This document shows, one piece after another, positions 14,440 to 25,610 of a DNA stretch of 64,000 bases; the stretch's first letter is position 1, and every line of letters starts with the position of its first letter. The position numbers and the translations under genes were made by a program. A model generated the notes under the pieces. That model had not been told where the DNA came from. It did no database searches and was given only the letters and a program-made list of their open reading frames with translations. Source of the DNA: Ephydatia muelleri (taxonomy: Eukaryota; Porifera; Demospongiae; Spongillida; Spongillidae); assembly GCA_013339895.1 (NCBI GenBank), contig JABACO010000005.1, positions 11,417,325 to 11,481,324 of the forward strand. Reading direction: 5' to 3'.

Positions 14440-16126
14440 AACATACCTGTAAAGATCCATTCCCAAATTTTCTAAAAAAGGGTTCTGCAAACTCTCAGGC
14501 CATACATACTTTGTAACTTCTTTTTACCACTCTTTGTTGACTGGGAGCGAATCATCTTGATCTGTTGCAGACTACGGTCAAGGGTCCTTTCTTGGCATAT
14601 TTGATGAGGTGCGATGTCTTTGTCCACCAGCAGGGTAATTACAAGAATCAAAATTTAGGACTTCTTTTCTTCCAAATATTCTCATGTCACACATCTGGCA
14701 GTATCTGGTTGCAATACTGCCAAGGTGGTTTACAAGCTCTGATGCCCGAGGATAATCACAAATAATGAGCATCAATGGACAAAACACCAGAACATTCTCT
14801 TGGTAATCTGCATCGAACACCTCTATACCATTATTTTCAAGTTGTAGTGATGATCTTGATATTGCTTCACCCATTTGTAATGCTGTAATTTTGTTTGAGG
14901 AGCAAATAAAATGAATGTTTAGCATTTTCATGCCTAGGCATTCCAGCCAACAAAAGGAACCAACTGTCAAATTTGTTCCACTTTTTACTTTGGTTGCCAC
15001 TGGTGTTGTCCAAGAAAAGAATTAATGGTAAAATTACAACTTTTCGTCCACTGCTTTCGACTTTGCAGGAATGAGGTGCCAAGTACTGCAACAAGTCCTT
15101 ATAGGGGAAAAATTAGTGTAGATTGTATTTCTAGCATATACGCAAGGCACATTATCTGATTCTCAAACCTTTGAAAGGAAAGTGTGCTAGAATTCTATTT
15201 CACAACACAATTCGGTGCACTATCAAGCCCTTGGATGTTGCATAATGGAGTGTCCATGCTGCTGTGCAAGATATAGTCACCATCACAGAGGCTGATGTCA
15301 GCACCTTCCACCACATGATTGAATTGATCTGCACTAAGCAGGACATCAACTTGCACAATTATGTCTGGTTGTTGTTCCTAAACAGATAAACTAAATAAAT
15401 TATTTTTAAAAGGTAAAGCAATGCAAATACCTTTGTGTAAAACTTTGTAACCAAACCTTTAATCCTTCCTAGTTCAGGGTGGTTAAATAAAACACAGTCA
15501 TGCAAAAAGATGGAGGCTCCAATAGGCAGCTGCAGAGTTGTCATAGGGGCATAAAAGCGAGTGTCAGTGTGCCACCGTCTTCCATGGAATAACTCTCTGC
15601 AGTATGCACATGTTATGTGCAATAAAGGCAGCCAGTTACGTATAACATCCATCTGTATGTACAGGATATCAAACCACGTAGATGATACTGAAGTATTTCC
15701 TAAACATTGAGCTATAATTCCTGCAATTGGAATCATGTAATAAGGAATCCCTGCTGATGTTGTACACTGGGCTGGGGAAAGATATGTATTAGTATTAGCA
15801 CTGTCGCAATGTCTTGTGAAATTGTATGAGCGAGTAAACTCTTCATTGCAAACAATGCAGTGATAGCTTTCTACGCAAAACAGAAAAGTGCCAAAAATCA
15901 ACTGCATACATGTGGCTAGAGCTCTTACCCGTCCTGTCACAAACGTATGTTTTGCTCCCACGACCTCTCCTGCACGATTCATTTCCGTCTGTGCCACGTG
16001 GCGTTCGTTGATCAAATTCATTTGCGATCGGACTGGACAATGGCGACCACCTCTTCTAGCCTCAAGCGTAGGGAATTGACAAATACAAATATGCCCGAGA
16101 GGTAAGAGGGTAGTATTGTTTCTCAT
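14440..16126 (-). pseudogene. N-terminal and core part of a Plavaka/TNP2-like transposase gene
   Basis: On the minus strand the frame ending at 15359 starts with a C2H2-type finger (C-x2-C-x12-H near 15850, 'YHCIVCNEEFTRSYNFTRHC'). It continues through PIAGI and a block near 15560-15460 (IFLHDCVLFNHPELGRIKGL). The next blocks at 15094-14578 contain LDNTSGNQSKKWNKFDSW with FLLLAGMPRHENAK, then NIHFICSSNKITALQM and 'CDYPRASELVNHLGS', with a paired C-x2-C (CQMC). This order, zinc finger then NKF.SW..LLAG.PRH, then CD.PRAS...HLG....C..C, is characteristic of Plavaka/TNP2-like transposases. The N-half and core are offset by one frame near 14940. The gene continues at 1318-330 beyond the Gypsy insertion. 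Confidence 0.65.
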
Positions 16127-16299
16127 TGCTCACATATTGTAATTTGTATGTGCATGATGTTATGATTAGGTCACCTCTGCACAACCAAGCATTAAGTAGC
16201 ATCCGCTCTGCCGCGATCTGTAGCAACATCACGAAGTACAACCTCAGCGGTGACAGCTTCTTCATCACATAGTGCGAAGAAATGTATACCGCTTAATGC

Positions 16300-17151
16300 A
16301 TGGAAGATAAGTACAATAAGCTGTGTGACAGCTACAAGCTCTCTGGACAAATCGCACAAATAGCGGAGCAGTCATTCCAAATTGAAAGCAGTCCATTCAA
16401 GGTATGTAAATACATTCACAACTGCTTTGTTTACCAGTACCTGTAGAGTTAACTGATGTTAAATAAAACGTAGGATGATCTGACCAGAGAGATGGACATT
16501 TTGTTTTGTACTTCTCTTCCAAGAAGTGTTATGCAAAAGACCTTAATGGTACGAATGACTACAGACAAATATACTTGTACTTCATTCATAAATAGGATGT
16601 TGTCATCACAGCCTCGGTCCGAGATCAACTGTCACACAGCGGAAAAAAGGGAGTAATTTTCTGTCAAAAATGCCTTGCAGATTTGCGTGCAGAAGAGAGA
16701 CGTAGGGTACTGTTGCATGCATGCTTTTTGTCTACAAAATTATTCCTAATTTTACAGGTATTTGGGGTTAAGCCGTGTGAGATGTATGCATCCATGAGCA
16801 CATCACAATTTGCTGAAAAATTTGCTTCACTGCTTAAGGTTGAGAGTGAGGAACATCTGGCAAAGTACCGTGTAAATCTAGCTATTTTGGTGAGTGCATG
16901 TGCAGAAATGCTCAATGGTTATGTCATTATTGTCTACTCTGTAGCGCAAGTTCATAAAAACAGTGCCACAACCAAAGGAAAAAACTTACTTGCAGTTTGC
17001 AAAGTGGCTTAAAGTTACATACGGAGAGGAGCCAACCTCAGCTGAGACAGACACCATTATTGCAGAGGATGTAGAGTTCCAGTATGATACCCAAGTTAAT
17101 ATGCTTGGGGATGGAGTTCAAACAGATATTCAGCATCCAAATGAAGAGTAA
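16300..17151 (+). CDS. Five-exon gene of unknown function, 208 residues
   Basis: Exons at 16300-16401, 16474-16548, 16596-16706, 16758-16889 and 16945-17151 have GT-AG borders, and each is a whole number of codons, so the frame runs unbroken from ATG to stop. Introns are 47-72 bases. The product is acidic and helical, starts MEDKYNKLCDSYKLSG, has one C-x2-C pair (FCQKCLADL) and ends in a Glu/Asp/Gln-rich tail. I do not recognise the family. It starts about 175 bases from the first block of the Plavaka-like gene, on the opposite strand. It could be an independent host gene sharing a divergent promoter, or an accessory gene of the transposon; TNP2-type elements often carry one. Integrity across five exons argues for recent function. 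Confidence 0.6.
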
Positions 17152-17154
17152 AGT

Positions 17155-17740
17155 TACCTACAATAATCATGCGAGAATGATTTACAAATAAATATGTCTG
17201 GGTACGAGACAAGGAGAATGTAATACGTTCTCACGTGATGACGTTCAAATACCTTAATGCATTAAAAATTCACAGGAACCTACAGACAAAATCCTCCAAA
17301 ACTGTGATAAATATGGCAACAGATGCTAGATATGGGATCTGTTTGAACAAATCGATTCTCTTGTGTTTTTTTTTACAGCAAATACCTGTACCTGAATATG
17401 ATAAGAATTTAATGACGTGTGTACACAACATTAAAAAAATCACAGGAACCGACAGGAGGGCCTAAAAATTCATGTGCCATATAGGAACATTATCATTGGT
17501 GTACATGTGTGAAGGTGTGTTGATGAAGATCCCATACATTCTCCCATACCAAATGATGCGGTAATATATATGCCCCGCCTTTGCCCATGATCGCTCATTT
17601 CTCAATATGTATTTAGATACCACTTATTCGGTACACTACACGTGCACACGTCAAATAATAATATATTGCAATTTAGGGTCTGCATTTTTAGTTTCGTAGG
17701 CAACAAAATAAGAATAGAAACAACCCAGGTGCTTGCCGAA
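17155..17740. other. No gene; end of a GTCTCG-family MITE
   Basis: The sequence GTCTGGGTACGAGAC near 17198 matches the terminus of the palindromic MITE family found whole at 58379. Nothing else is recognisable. Confidence 0.4.
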
Positions 17741-17755
17741 GTGCAAAAAAGGAAG

Positions 17756-18090
17756 ACGGTGGTCGCATTGTACATTGCTTTCATTACGTATAGTGTGCCA
17801 TTGTGCCTTGTTTGCGCAACGGACTTACACCAACGAATGGGCGGTTAAGCTCAGCGGTGGAAGAGATAGTGCCGACGAGATCGCCTCCAAACATGGATTT
17901 GAGAACCGCGGACTGGTTAGGCGACTGTCTGCATGTGTGTCTGTGTTCCTGTGCGATCTTGCTCGTTTGTCCATCGCGGCTCCACAGGTGGCAGGATTAA
18001 GTGACGTGTACCTGTTCGCGCTGAGGAATCATCCGGACAGATCGACGTCACCATTCGCAGATAAGAGTACTCGTCATCGCAGAAAACGGG
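17756..18090 (+). pseudogene. Decayed first exon (signal peptide and prodomain) of PC-A
   Basis: Homologous over its whole length to the first exons at 25189-24845 (-) and 53627-53972 (+). It encodes the furin-type prodomain signature 'YTNEWAVKLSGG' and 'ASKHGF'. Compared with the other two, the start ATG is ACG (17756-17758), 8 bases are missing before the prodomain (near 17820), 2 bases are missing near 18070, and the GT donor at the exon end is replaced by GATATT. It cannot make a prodomain. Its position, left of the inferred inversion, makes it the natural first exon of PC-A, whose body is also a pseudogene. The intron sequence after it (18105-18338) matches PC-B intron 1 at 40517-40700. 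Confidence 0.85.
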
Positions 18091-18345
18091 ATATTAAGTG
18101 CTTTATAGAAAGGCACTGCATGATAGCATCACGGCCACACTGCAATGAATAATGGATTGAGCTTGTGTAGGAATAAACAAATATCAAAGAGCGAAGGAAT
18201 TTAAATAGCTAAACGTCACGTTCGGAGTTCTAGCTATTGTTAATAATTAGTGAAAGCTCTAATACGATTGCTACACGGACCCGGAATCCAACACTGTACA
18301 CAGGAACTAGCATTTCAGTCTAGAACTTCGTTTATCGGACCCCGG

Positions 18346-18452
18346 CGGAATAGGGGAGGGGGGGAGGCAGAAAGTCATAATATTCATCCATTTTCACCGT
18401 ACTTGTCACTCAATAATCACCATGTATGGTGAAATTAGACGAATAAATGACT

Positions 18453-18484
<32 letters not shown>

Positions 18485-18508
18485 TATTAAGGGTGTTCCG
18501 CCGCCTCT
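18346..18508. mobile_element. Small MITE with GC-run ends
   Basis: Ends GGCGGAATAGGGGAGGGGGG and (reverse complement of the right side) GGCGGAACACCC followed by AATAGGGG form an imperfect inverted repeat. The right end carries a 37-base C homopolymer (about 18447-18484). It interrupts homology between PC-A intron 1 and PC-B intron 1. Confidence 0.5.
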
Positions 18509-18550
18509 AGCTGTTAATAAATCCGCTATACAACTTTAACTCTTTTAAGA

Positions 18551-19613
18551 TGGCCCGGTAGGTCGCGCGTAGGAGATTGTACGAACACAATTTTTTTAGC
18601 GAGTGACGTAGAACAAAACGTGATATGCCCCAACTCAGAATTGCACAGGGTCTGAGTGACGTTAGCTGAGCGCAAAAATGGATAGTGCAGTGACGCACTT
18701 CCGCGTGCTCAGCGCAGTGGAACAATCTATGGGATGCACGTCTCAATACAGTGCCCGCTCGATGATCGGAGAATAACACCTCGTAGATACGGAAAATAAG
18801 GCAAAATCATCGGGAGTGAAAATTGTCAGTGTTCTTTGCCAAGGGTCATGCAACTAATTGTATTCATCGTTACCTCTTAACTGATAGTCAAGGAATGGGG
18901 TGGATTAACAAAGCAAACTACTAAAGATGCCATTGAATTTTAGCTGCTCTTCAAGCTCCGCTTTTGATCGTTTTATAGAACCTTATTTCTTCGTGTCCAT
19001 TTAGAATGAACGTGCAGAAGATTAATGCATTGCACCTACTAAACTTGACCCTATGCATTGAAATAAAAATTTCATCTAGCATGTGCACATGTAGTGCAAA
19101 TGTTAGCAACACTTTGCATGCACCCTGTATATGTGTGCATATGCAGCATGCCTACATCTGTAGGTAGATGTACATGTGTAAATACGGCTGGGTATGTATA
19201 ACACTTAAGTGAAGTTTGTACACGCAAGGCAGCATGTCTACCCAAGTGGGCATTTGAGATACACGTTGAATTTTTATTTCAGTGCATATGGTCAAGTTGA
19301 GTGAATACAATGCAATCTGAAAAGTATAAATATCTTTCATCAAAATGGCGAAGTAGAAGCAAGTGGACTAGAGTATTCGTGTCCTTGAAAACGCGCGCAC
19401 AGAGAATGAAAAAGCATCCACAAGTGTATATTCTACTATTAGTCTTTGCGTCTAGTGATAACGCTGTACAGGCGCTTAAAGCTCAGAGCTGTCCCTTCTG
19501 CACTGCCCATGCATGCAAACCAGTTCTGTCCATCCGCTGAATCGTATGATCTCCTATAAAGGTAACAAATAGACCCCGCGTCCTCGTGTCCGAGTGGATT
19601 ATTATATGTGTTT
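18551..19613 (+). repeat. Left part of a dispersed repeat, copy 1
   Basis: Matches 37541-38082 in the same orientation, from GGCCCGGTAGGTCGCGCGTA to the phrase TATATGTGTTTTGGAAT. Copy 1 has an extra 500 bases at about 18780-19300. Its right-hand partner is at 23954-24453. Confidence 0.65.
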
Positions 19614-19619
19614 TGGAAT

Positions 19620-21460
19620 TCGAAGTGGATTTAACTCTGGCTTAGTTGTCACACTGAGCTGAGGACGAGTCCTTTTATAATATAATTTTTTCCACAAGAA
19701 ATTTCTCCCCTTTTAAATTGTTCATTGACGTGGATGTGCGTGCGTTGTGTGTTTTTGTATTATATGTTTACAGGAGTGTGTGCATGGTACTGCAATGTTA
19801 TACTGCATCCACAGTTCGTGGACATACTCATTGGCATATTAAGAATAAGCAATTGTTTCAAATGACATACTATAGCACACCTATCAGTGCTAACAATTGT
19901 TGTCTGCACATATCACAGAATGCTGGACAAAGGACATTAATGTGCAGTACATTTTGCTTTTATGTCCTGGAATTCAGGTAGCAAGAGGCTCAAAGTTCTC
20001 TGGGAAGAATGCTGGTGCAGTATTACTGTGCGTCACCATAGTTCTGGGCAACCTAACAGCAATTTAAGGGATTATTTAACCAAACACTGAAAAATGCTCT
20101 TTCATGCACATACCAGTGAGGTGGTGCAGGTCATCAGGGACACCACAAGGATACAGCATAATTTAGCTCAGTTTACAGTGACTGCAACAGCCATCAGTCA
20201 CACATAAATACATCTTTGTAATCTCTTTAACTGATGAACTGTGCCATTATCAACTAGTGATTGCAGTGAACCATGCATATAATAAAGGCAACAAGTTGGA
20301 CAAAGCTTAGCTGTCTGCCCAGACCACCAATTTTCCACGCACTGCTAAGGCTTTAGAAACGAACCAATTCTCATTGAGCGTTCCAGCAGGAAAAAAAAAA
20401 CTGTGGTGTTCCTTTTGGTCTTGAAGAGTTATACATATACATATACATATACATTCAGAAATGCACATGTATAACATGTGGATTAGACATTGAATTGATA
20501 AACAAGATTAATTTACAGGTACATGAATCAGGCACTGCCTGAGGTGTTTGAGCCCTGAACATTGCCCTCTCCCCAATCCCCTTCTAACTATCTATCTACC
20601 TTGGGGAGCAGAACACATGCACCTTGGAACTTGGATGGTTGCTTTGGTCTGATTAGAGCAAAGGAACCGAATGTGAAACGCACCTCTATTAAAGAACACT
20701 ACATTTTTAAAATCAATGCTCACATGTTTACAATGAAAGGCCATCTCACAGTAGGCATCAGTGGTGCACACAAATCAATGAATCTTATTATAACGCTTAT
20801 CCCTTGCACGCATTAAAGACATTTCATTAAGCAGGTAGTAAACCGCCATGGGTGTTAATATAACAACCCTTTGATATGGTAGGTCCTTATTCGGTACCAT
20901 TGCCATACATTGAGGTATACTTGCCGACAAGTGAGTTATCGGTACCAGAGTTCATGAAACATTTCTTATGGTTAGTATATTTGTAAAATCCATTAAATGT
21001 TCTATCCAGCAGTATTTAAATTATCTCTCTAGCATGCATAGTCTGTACGCATTAGACAAGGAAAGTAGATTGTTCCTTAATAGGTTTCCTTGTTTTATGT
21101 GGTTTTGTAGACAATGGTTCATGCTCTGAGGCCATCCCCAACTACTTACGTACCTCTCGATTGCTCTCTTGTACATACTGTGAATTCAGGCCACGTTTGG
21201 TTGCCAGAGTTGCTGGCTTGACTTTACTCTCTGTCTACCTGTTGGAATGATTAATGGTGTGACACATTGCAGTATGGCAAGTACATATCAAGCATAATAG
21301 TTAAATGAAACAATGGAGCTAGGGGTAATACATGTATACGTATACCTATATTCCCATGTTGCACCCATCCCCATTCTAAGTGTCTTAGGAGAGTCAACTG
21401 CCACAATGTATTTTTGTTCCATGATCACTTCTTAAAACCCCCCCTAATACTTTTGGATGT
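19620..21460. other. No gene seen
   Basis: AT-rich sequence without convincing coding blocks. A short (ATACAT)n run lies near 20433-20453. Confidence 0.5.
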
Positions 21461-21462
21461 AA

Positions 21463-21574
<112 letters not shown>

Positions 21575-21868
21575 TTTATAAAAACTATGTTTTCATATGG
21601 GAGGTGATTCGAATCGGGTTGAACCACAAATTATGCTGTTCTATTCAATTTGCTATATCAGCAACACCCACAGAGTCAACTTGGTTTGCACAAGTACAGA
21701 AGTCCTCGCTTGGTAATACACGTAGCAAGGAAACATTTGCAAAGAAGCTTTCTACAGACCAACTTTTAAAACCCACATTATAGTGAAGGGGCAGGGATGG
21801 TTTGAATTGTGTGCTTTATGGATGATGTCCTGAAAGGGGATTAGCATCATCTGGGTGTAGCATGAAGT

Positions 21869-22183
21869 TGTCTCGTTCCTAGGCTCACTTACGTAAGCAT
21901 TATCGCATAATGTATTGTGCTACGAAAAGTGAGTCTGGGAAGGAAGTTTAACTTTTTTGTTCCGTGGCACACGAAATCGTGCGCCCCAAACAAACTGGTT
22001 GGCGCCATCAGTCACTCATGGGGGAAACAATCTGTTTATCAATATGCCAACTGGAAGCGGAAAGTCTATCCGTTACGCTCTTCTGCCGTGGGGAGTTCGA
22101 CCTGCTACGTAACTATGTCGTGCGCCACGGAACAAAGACATTATGTGATAATGCTTACGTAAGTGAGTCTGGGAACGAGACTA
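21869..22183. mobile_element. Palindromic-ended MITE of the GTCTCG family
   Basis: About 315 bases. The left end GTCTCGTTCCTAGGCTCACT runs on to TTACGTAAGCATTATC and is the near-perfect inverse of the right end. The 10-base direct repeat AGCATGAAGT lies on both sides (21859-21868 and 22184-22193), as a target duplication would. Related copies: 50843-50956 and 58379-58483. Confidence 0.75.
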
Positions 22184-22248
22184 AGCATGAAGTGCCGCTT
22201 GTGTGTGTGTACTTGTGTCAGTTGTGTGTGTGTGTGTGTGTCACTGTG

Positions 22249-22281
<33 letters not shown>

Positions 22282-22343
22282 GCGTGTGTGTGTGTGTATG
22301 TGTGCTTATTTTAACCATTGCGTAATAAGAATATAGAACAAAT

Positions 22344-23127
22344 GGAACGTTCTATACGAAAATGGGTCTTGTGGATTTTATTATATAACATAAAATTTAA
22401 ATCGATATATCTTCCGAAATATTAACGCTATCGGGTTCCTATTTTTAACACAACATACCACACCATTACTATATGTGTAAATCCATTTTGGTGTCTTACA
22501 CATGCGGGGTACCGATGTTACAAGGTCCGTTACCCCGTAGGGTTCAAAACGGCCACATCTTCAGGTAGGAGTGTCCAAATCGGTTCAGAATAGGTACCTA
22601 TGTAGAAGGGTCCTACCGCAATTGATTTGTTCTGTTCGTTAATTTTTGCTTTATCCGTTATGCAGATACAAATGTGCAAAGAAATTGCATATTTCCCGGG
22701 CGTTACGCGCCATTAACGCATTACGACTGACTTCAAGGACGTCCTCGTAATACGTTAATGGCGCGTAACGCCCGGGAAATATGCAATTTCTTTGCACACT
22801 TGTATCTCCATAACGGATAAAGCAAAAATTAACGAACAGAACAAATCAATAGCGGTAGGATCCTTCTACATAGGTACCTATTTTGAACTGATTTGGACAC
22901 TCCTACCTGAAGATGTGGCCGTTTTGAACCCTACGGGGTATCGGACCTTGTAACGTCGGTACCCCGCATGTGTAAGACACCAAAATGAATTTTCACATAT
23001 AGTAATGGTGTGGTATGTTGTGTTAAAGATAGGAACCCGATAGCGTTAATATTTCGGAAGATATATAGATTTAAATTTTATGTTATAAAATAAAATCCAC
23101 AAGACCCATTTTCGTATAGAACGTTCC
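22344..23127. mobile_element. Foldback element 1 (two ~385-base inverted arms)
   Basis: Left arm 22344 to about 22725 is the near-perfect reverse complement of about 22746-23127, with a loop of about 20 bases. Differences between arms are a few per cent. There is no coding capacity. It shares core phrases with foldback 2 right next to it, for example TTTGTTCTGTTCGTTAATTT and the 'ccgttacGGAGATACA' type stretch, so the two belong to one family. Confidence 0.85.
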
Positions 23128-23138
23128 AAATATTACAT

Positions 23139-23953
23139 GGGAAAGTCTCCGAGAAAAGGGACCTAGCGTGTATTATAAAAAAGCATAATAAATATGCCTT
23201 ACGTTTGAAATGCTATAACTTCCGAAGGGTTAACGCTATCGTCTTCCTATTTTCAGCACTTTATACTACACCATTTCTCTATGGTAAAATACATTTTGGG
23301 ATCTTGAACATGCTCCATGCCAGTATCGCGATGTCCGATACCCCAAGGGGTTCAAACCCGCCATAACTTTCTGTAGGAGTAATCAAATCGCTTCAAATTC
23401 GGTTTGTAGGTGGAGAGGTCCTATATCTATCTATTTGTTCTGTTCGTTAATTTTTATGCAATCCGTTACGGAGATACAGTTGAACAAACTACGTGCACGT
23501 TTTCCCGCTCGTTTCGCGCCAATGATTTGGGCAAATTGCGCTCCGCTCAATGTATGGGGAGGCGGGGATTATTACATTGGCGCGAATCAAGCGGGAAAAC
23601 GTGCACGTAGTTTATTCAACTGTATCTCCGTAACAGATGGCATAAAAATTAACGAACAGAACAAATCGATAGGTATAGGACACCTCTCTACCTGCATACC
23701 GAATTTGAAGCACTCCTACAGAAAGTTATGGCGGGTTTGAACCCGGTGGGGTATCGAACGTTGCAATACTGGCAAGGAGCAAGTGCAAGATCCCAAAAAG
23801 TATTTTACCATAGAGAAATGGTGTAATATGAAGTGCTGAAAATAGGAAGACGATAGCTTTAACCCTTCGGAAGTTATAGCATTTCAAACGTAAGGCATTT
23901 TTGTTATGCTTTTTTATAATACACGCTAGGTCCCTTTTCTCGGAAACTTTCCC
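23139..23953. mobile_element. Foldback element 2 (two ~385-base inverted arms)
   Basis: Left arm from GGGAAAGTCTCCGAGAAAAG at 23139 to about 23527; right arm about 23569-23953; loop about 42 bases. It lies 11 bases from foldback 1, in tandem, and is diverged from it. It ends exactly where the dispersed repeat 23954-24453 begins. Confidence 0.85.
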
Positions 23954-24453
23954 AGCTGTTTTTGTACGTTGCATTGAACGATACAAGTACGTAAGGAGGC
24001 TGATTCCACATCACATGCATCGCTCGCTTAATACTGAAAATTCGGAGCGATTCCGCACTTGCTGGAGAGCACAAATCGACGAACAAAAAAGGTAACAAAA
24101 ATGGTACATTTTGGTGTTTTTAACCATAACGATTGATCGAAAGTTGGACGCGTAAGACTGAGAGGTAAAGACAATGATGAAGTGTCTATAAACCTAATTT
24201 AGCTGGAAACCACCCAATTTTCAGGGAGAAAATCAACGATGAAGTTAGTTTGGAGGGGGGTAACTAAATTTTTTATTATCAAATAACATACATTAATAAA
24301 TAATTTCATTTTTCAAGTTCACATTGCTAAGTGTATTTTGTATACAATTGCATAATTCTTTTGTCTTCAGCTTTTACAGTTAGTGATAAAAGTTCAATCA
24401 AAGAGGGCACATATGAATAAATTATTAGGCCAAGTATGATGTTCTCAACTGTA
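23954..24453 (+). repeat. Right part of a dispersed repeat, copy 1
   Basis: Matches 38751-39393 in the same orientation, from AGCTGTTTTTGTACGTTGCA to GGCCAAGTATGATGTTCTCA and TCAACTGTA. Together with 18551-19613 it forms one repeat whose middle differs between copies. Confidence 0.65.
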
Positions 24454-24469
24454 GAGCGCTTCGCGCGCG

Positions 24470-24825
24470 CCCCTCCCCTTCATCGATTATTCATGTCGGA
24501 CCCCCCAAAATCCTGCATCCGCCCCTGTGTTGTAATTACACATGATACGGTCAAATCAATAGCATGGAGTGGTGGAGGGGTGAAAAGGGGGGGGGGGGGG
24601 GGGGGGGGGGAGGGGAGCCGGGAGCGCCTCACGGCCTTTGTTCCAACTGATTGCCGATTCAATTGCCATGGTATGATTTACGTATCGGCAGGAAAATTAA
24701 TTGTTACAAACTTTCAGTTATTGGCGCCCCTTGTGCTCGGTGGCGCCCCTATTTTTAAGGCCCGCAGGAGGGGCAATTCCCCCCCCCCCCCCCATCCCGG
24801 CCCCCCCCTGGCCACCACGCCACTG
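24470..24825. mobile_element. GC-run MITE cluster holding one half of a split hAT-type element
   Basis: Contains a CAGGGGCGGATGCAGG-type end (reverse strand, near 24520), G and C homopolymers (24587-24612, 24780-24793), and at its right edge the terminus GGCCACCACGCCACTG. That terminus is followed by CTTTCTAT (24826-24833). Read on the minus strand this is ATAGAAAG then CAGTGGCGTGGTGGCC, the left end of a hAT-like element lying 19 bases inside PC-B intron 1. The other half, with the second ATAGAAAG, is at 40443-40524. Confidence 0.65.
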
Positions 24826-24844
24826 CTTTCTATAACACACTTAC

Positions 24845-25189
24845 CCCGTTTTCTGCGATGACGAGTGTACTCTTATCTGCGAATGGTGACGTCGATCTGT
24901 CCGGATGATTCCTCAGCGCGAACAGGTACACGTCACTTAATCCTGCCACCTGTGGAGCCGCGATGGACAAACGAGCAAGATCGCACAGGAACACAGACAC
25001 ACATGCAGACAGTCGCCTAACCAGTCCGCAGTTTACAAATCCATGTTTGGAGGCGATCTCGTCGGCACTATCTCTTCCACCGCTGAGCTTAACCGCCCAT
25101 TCGTTGGTGTAAGTCCGCGGTACTGTTGCGCAAACAAGGCACAACGGCACACTATACGTAATGAAAGCAATGTACAATGCGATCACCAT
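24845..25189 (-). CDS. First exon of PC-B: signal peptide and prodomain of a furin-like proprotein convertase
   Basis: From ATG at 25189 the frame encodes a hydrophobic signal peptide (MVIALYIAFITYSVPLCLVC), then 'YTNEWAVKLSGGRDSADEIA' and SKHGF. This matches the furin prodomain (FTNTWAVRI.GG...AD.VARKHGF). The exon ends GAA AAC GGG before GTAAGT, phase 0, which joins in frame to exon 2 (GTT GAG TTT...) of the PC bodies. A 72-base stretch 25021-24950 starts GTTAGG and ends in a pyrimidine-rich CCACAG. Removing it gives a product that aligns better to furin, so it is probably a mini-intron, though it is also open in frame. The exon now points away from its likely body at 41586-44654 because of the inferred inversion. 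Homologues lie at 17756 and 53627. Confidence 0.82.
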
Positions 25190-25344
25190 CTTCCTTTTTT
25201 GCGCTTCGGCGATTGCTTGGTTATTTATATTCTGATTTTGTTGCCTACGCAACCTAAATTTAATCTGCCGGTGTCGCGTGATTCCCTGGTCCCCGGTCAT
25301 TAGCACCTAAGGTACGTGACTCCTCAATTGAGTACCATTGCTAA

Positions 25345-25610
25345 GATGGAAGAGTTTAAAGAGGAGCTGAACGTCGTTGAGAAATATCTTGTTCACCGTG
25401 AGTATCCCAATGAATTCTCGAAGGCAGAGACAGCAAATTTAAGAAGAAAGTGCAGAAACAACTATAAGATGGAAGATCGAGTATTGCACTAATGTGAACG
25501 GCAAGGAGGCTATGTGGCGCACTTGTATTACAAATGATGAGGAGAAAAAGCGCGTCATGGAGTCGTGTCATAATGGATTACCACAGCAGTTGCACGATAT
25601 AATGCCATCA
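25345..25610 (+). pseudogene. KRBA2-like fragment (domesticated-integrase family)
   Basis: From ATG at 25345 the frame reads MEEFKEELNVVEKYLVHREY then LRRKCRNNYKMED, followed by a stretch with EEKKRVMESCHNG. This resembles the N-terminal part of KRAB-A-domain-2-like proteins, a multicopy integrase-derived family in sponges and other animals. The match breaks off exactly at the CACTG element at 25611 and I do not see it resume at 32303. Treated as a broken fossil. Confidence 0.5.

Noticed and set aside
18066-18100. A RHRRKRD motif that looks like a perfect furin cleavage site at the end of the 17.8 kb exon
   Set aside because: It arises only in the frame created by a 2-base deletion; the intact copies read STLVIAENG there.
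22681-22760. A CRISPR-like or rRNA-like hairpin
   Set aside because: It is the tip of a long foldback; no array of spacers and no RNA-gene signature.
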